This document shows positions 11,635 through 11,801 of a stretch of DNA of 11,801 nucleotides, one piece after another. The notes under the pieces are model-generated. The model searched no databases, was not told the origin of the DNA, and saw only the letters and a list, made by a program, of their open reading frames with translations. Numbering within the stretch: the first letter of the stretch is position 1; each line of letters begins with the position of its first letter. Where the stretch lies: contig JADZGG010000179.1 of assembly GCA_020854015.1 (NCBI GenBank), forward strand, positions 1 through 11,801, written 5' to 3'. Position numbers and translations under genes: made by a program. The DNA is from Flavobacteriales bacterium. Its GTDB lineage: Bacteria > Bacteroidota > Bacteroidia > Flavobacteriales_F > PHOS-HE28.

Positions 11635-11801
11635 TCACACGAACCGCAGCACCGGCATGCGATGGAAACCGCGCAGGAAGGCTGATGCGTCCATACGTCG
11701 TTTGCCTTCCGGTTGCACTTCAAGCGCTTCGATCGCTCCGCTGGCACAACGGATCAATAGTTGTCCATCGCGCGCGACCACGGTCCCGGGTCCACCGTCA
11801 G
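11635..11801 (-). CDS. fmt: Methionyl-tRNA formyltransferase, C-terminal end (cut by window edge)
   Basis: Fmt puts a formyl group from 10-formyltetrahydrofolate on initiator Met-tRNA. Only the last 54 residues are in the window, read from the right edge to TGA 11637-11635. They match the OB-like C-terminal domain, which helps bind tRNA: DGGPGTVVARDGQLLIRCAS, then GAIEALEVQPEGKRRMDA and a final FLRGFHRMPVLRFV. The order PGTVV, C-GA, LQ/VQP-GK-RM and FLRG is characteristic of Fmt. The catalytic N-terminal domain lies outside. It points the same way as HU and trmH but is set off by some 280 bases and the HU promoter. Confidence 0.9.
   Translation of the reverse strand, partial: DGGPGTVVARDGQLLIRCASGAIEALEVQPEGKRRMDASAFLRGFHRMPVLRFV

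Noticed and set aside
1..11801. Defence system, prophage, insertion sequence or toxin-antitoxin pair
   Set aside because: No transposase, integrase, nuclease, reverse transcriptase, terminal inverted repeats or target-site duplications were seen; the genes are housekeeping and envelope functions.

Overview
The window looks like the chromosome of a fairly GC-rich member of the Bacteroidota, probably Flavobacteriales or a near relative. Several things point there. There is a START-like protein with a domain I know from Bacteroidota, a bTHX-type small ribosomal protein, and a RibBA fusion in the same operon as an LptF/LptG permease. Octamers close to the Bacteroidota -7 promoter element TAnnTTTG lie 5 to 44 bases upstream of eight start codons, and clear Shine-Dalgarno sequences are largely missing. 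The genus cannot be named from this sequence alone.

Layout. From 5683 down to 1 a minus-strand operon runs: a START-like protein with a long histone H1-like tail, an LPS-export type permease (LptF/LptG), two GT4 glycosyltransferases, and RibBA (riboflavin synthesis, cut by the window edge). At 5829-5902 there is a plus-strand tRNA with a CAT anticodon and its own terminator. From about 5941 to 8372 a plus-strand cluster follows: a DUF4440/NTF2-like lipoprotein, a rhomboid protease, a HAD-IIIA phosphatase (GmhB/HisB-N type) and a class IV aminotransferase; the last three overlap by 1 to 4 bases. YqgE (minus) converges on the aminotransferase with four bases between them, and pdxH (plus) diverges from yqgE. 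From pdxH to the right end all genes are on the minus strand: a bTHX-like protein with an H1-like tail, a TrmH-type tRNA methyltransferase, an HU protein, and the C-terminal end of methionyl-tRNA formyltransferase (fmt).

How the genes fit together. Most are housekeeping genes: cofactors (RibBA makes the flavin precursor from which FMN is formed, the cofactor of PdxH; PdxH makes the PLP used by the class IV aminotransferase), envelope glycan assembly and export (glycosyltransferases, LptF/LptG, possibly a heptose phosphatase), translation (tRNA-Met, bTHX, TrmH, Fmt) and chromosome structure (HU). I see no phage, insertion sequence, CRISPR array, toxin-antitoxin pair or defence island.

The least ordinary feature is that two unrelated proteins, a START-domain protein and a bTHX-like ribosomal protein, carry long Lys/Ala/Pro tails like histone H1, in the same window as an HU gene. 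The other points worth a second look are a consistent promoter pattern, two glycosyltransferases placed between the permease and ribBA, a 12-base palindrome that supplies both stop codons of a convergent gene pair, a tRNA with two non-Watson-Crick pairs, and two DnaA-box-like 9-mers 20 bases apart upstream of HU.
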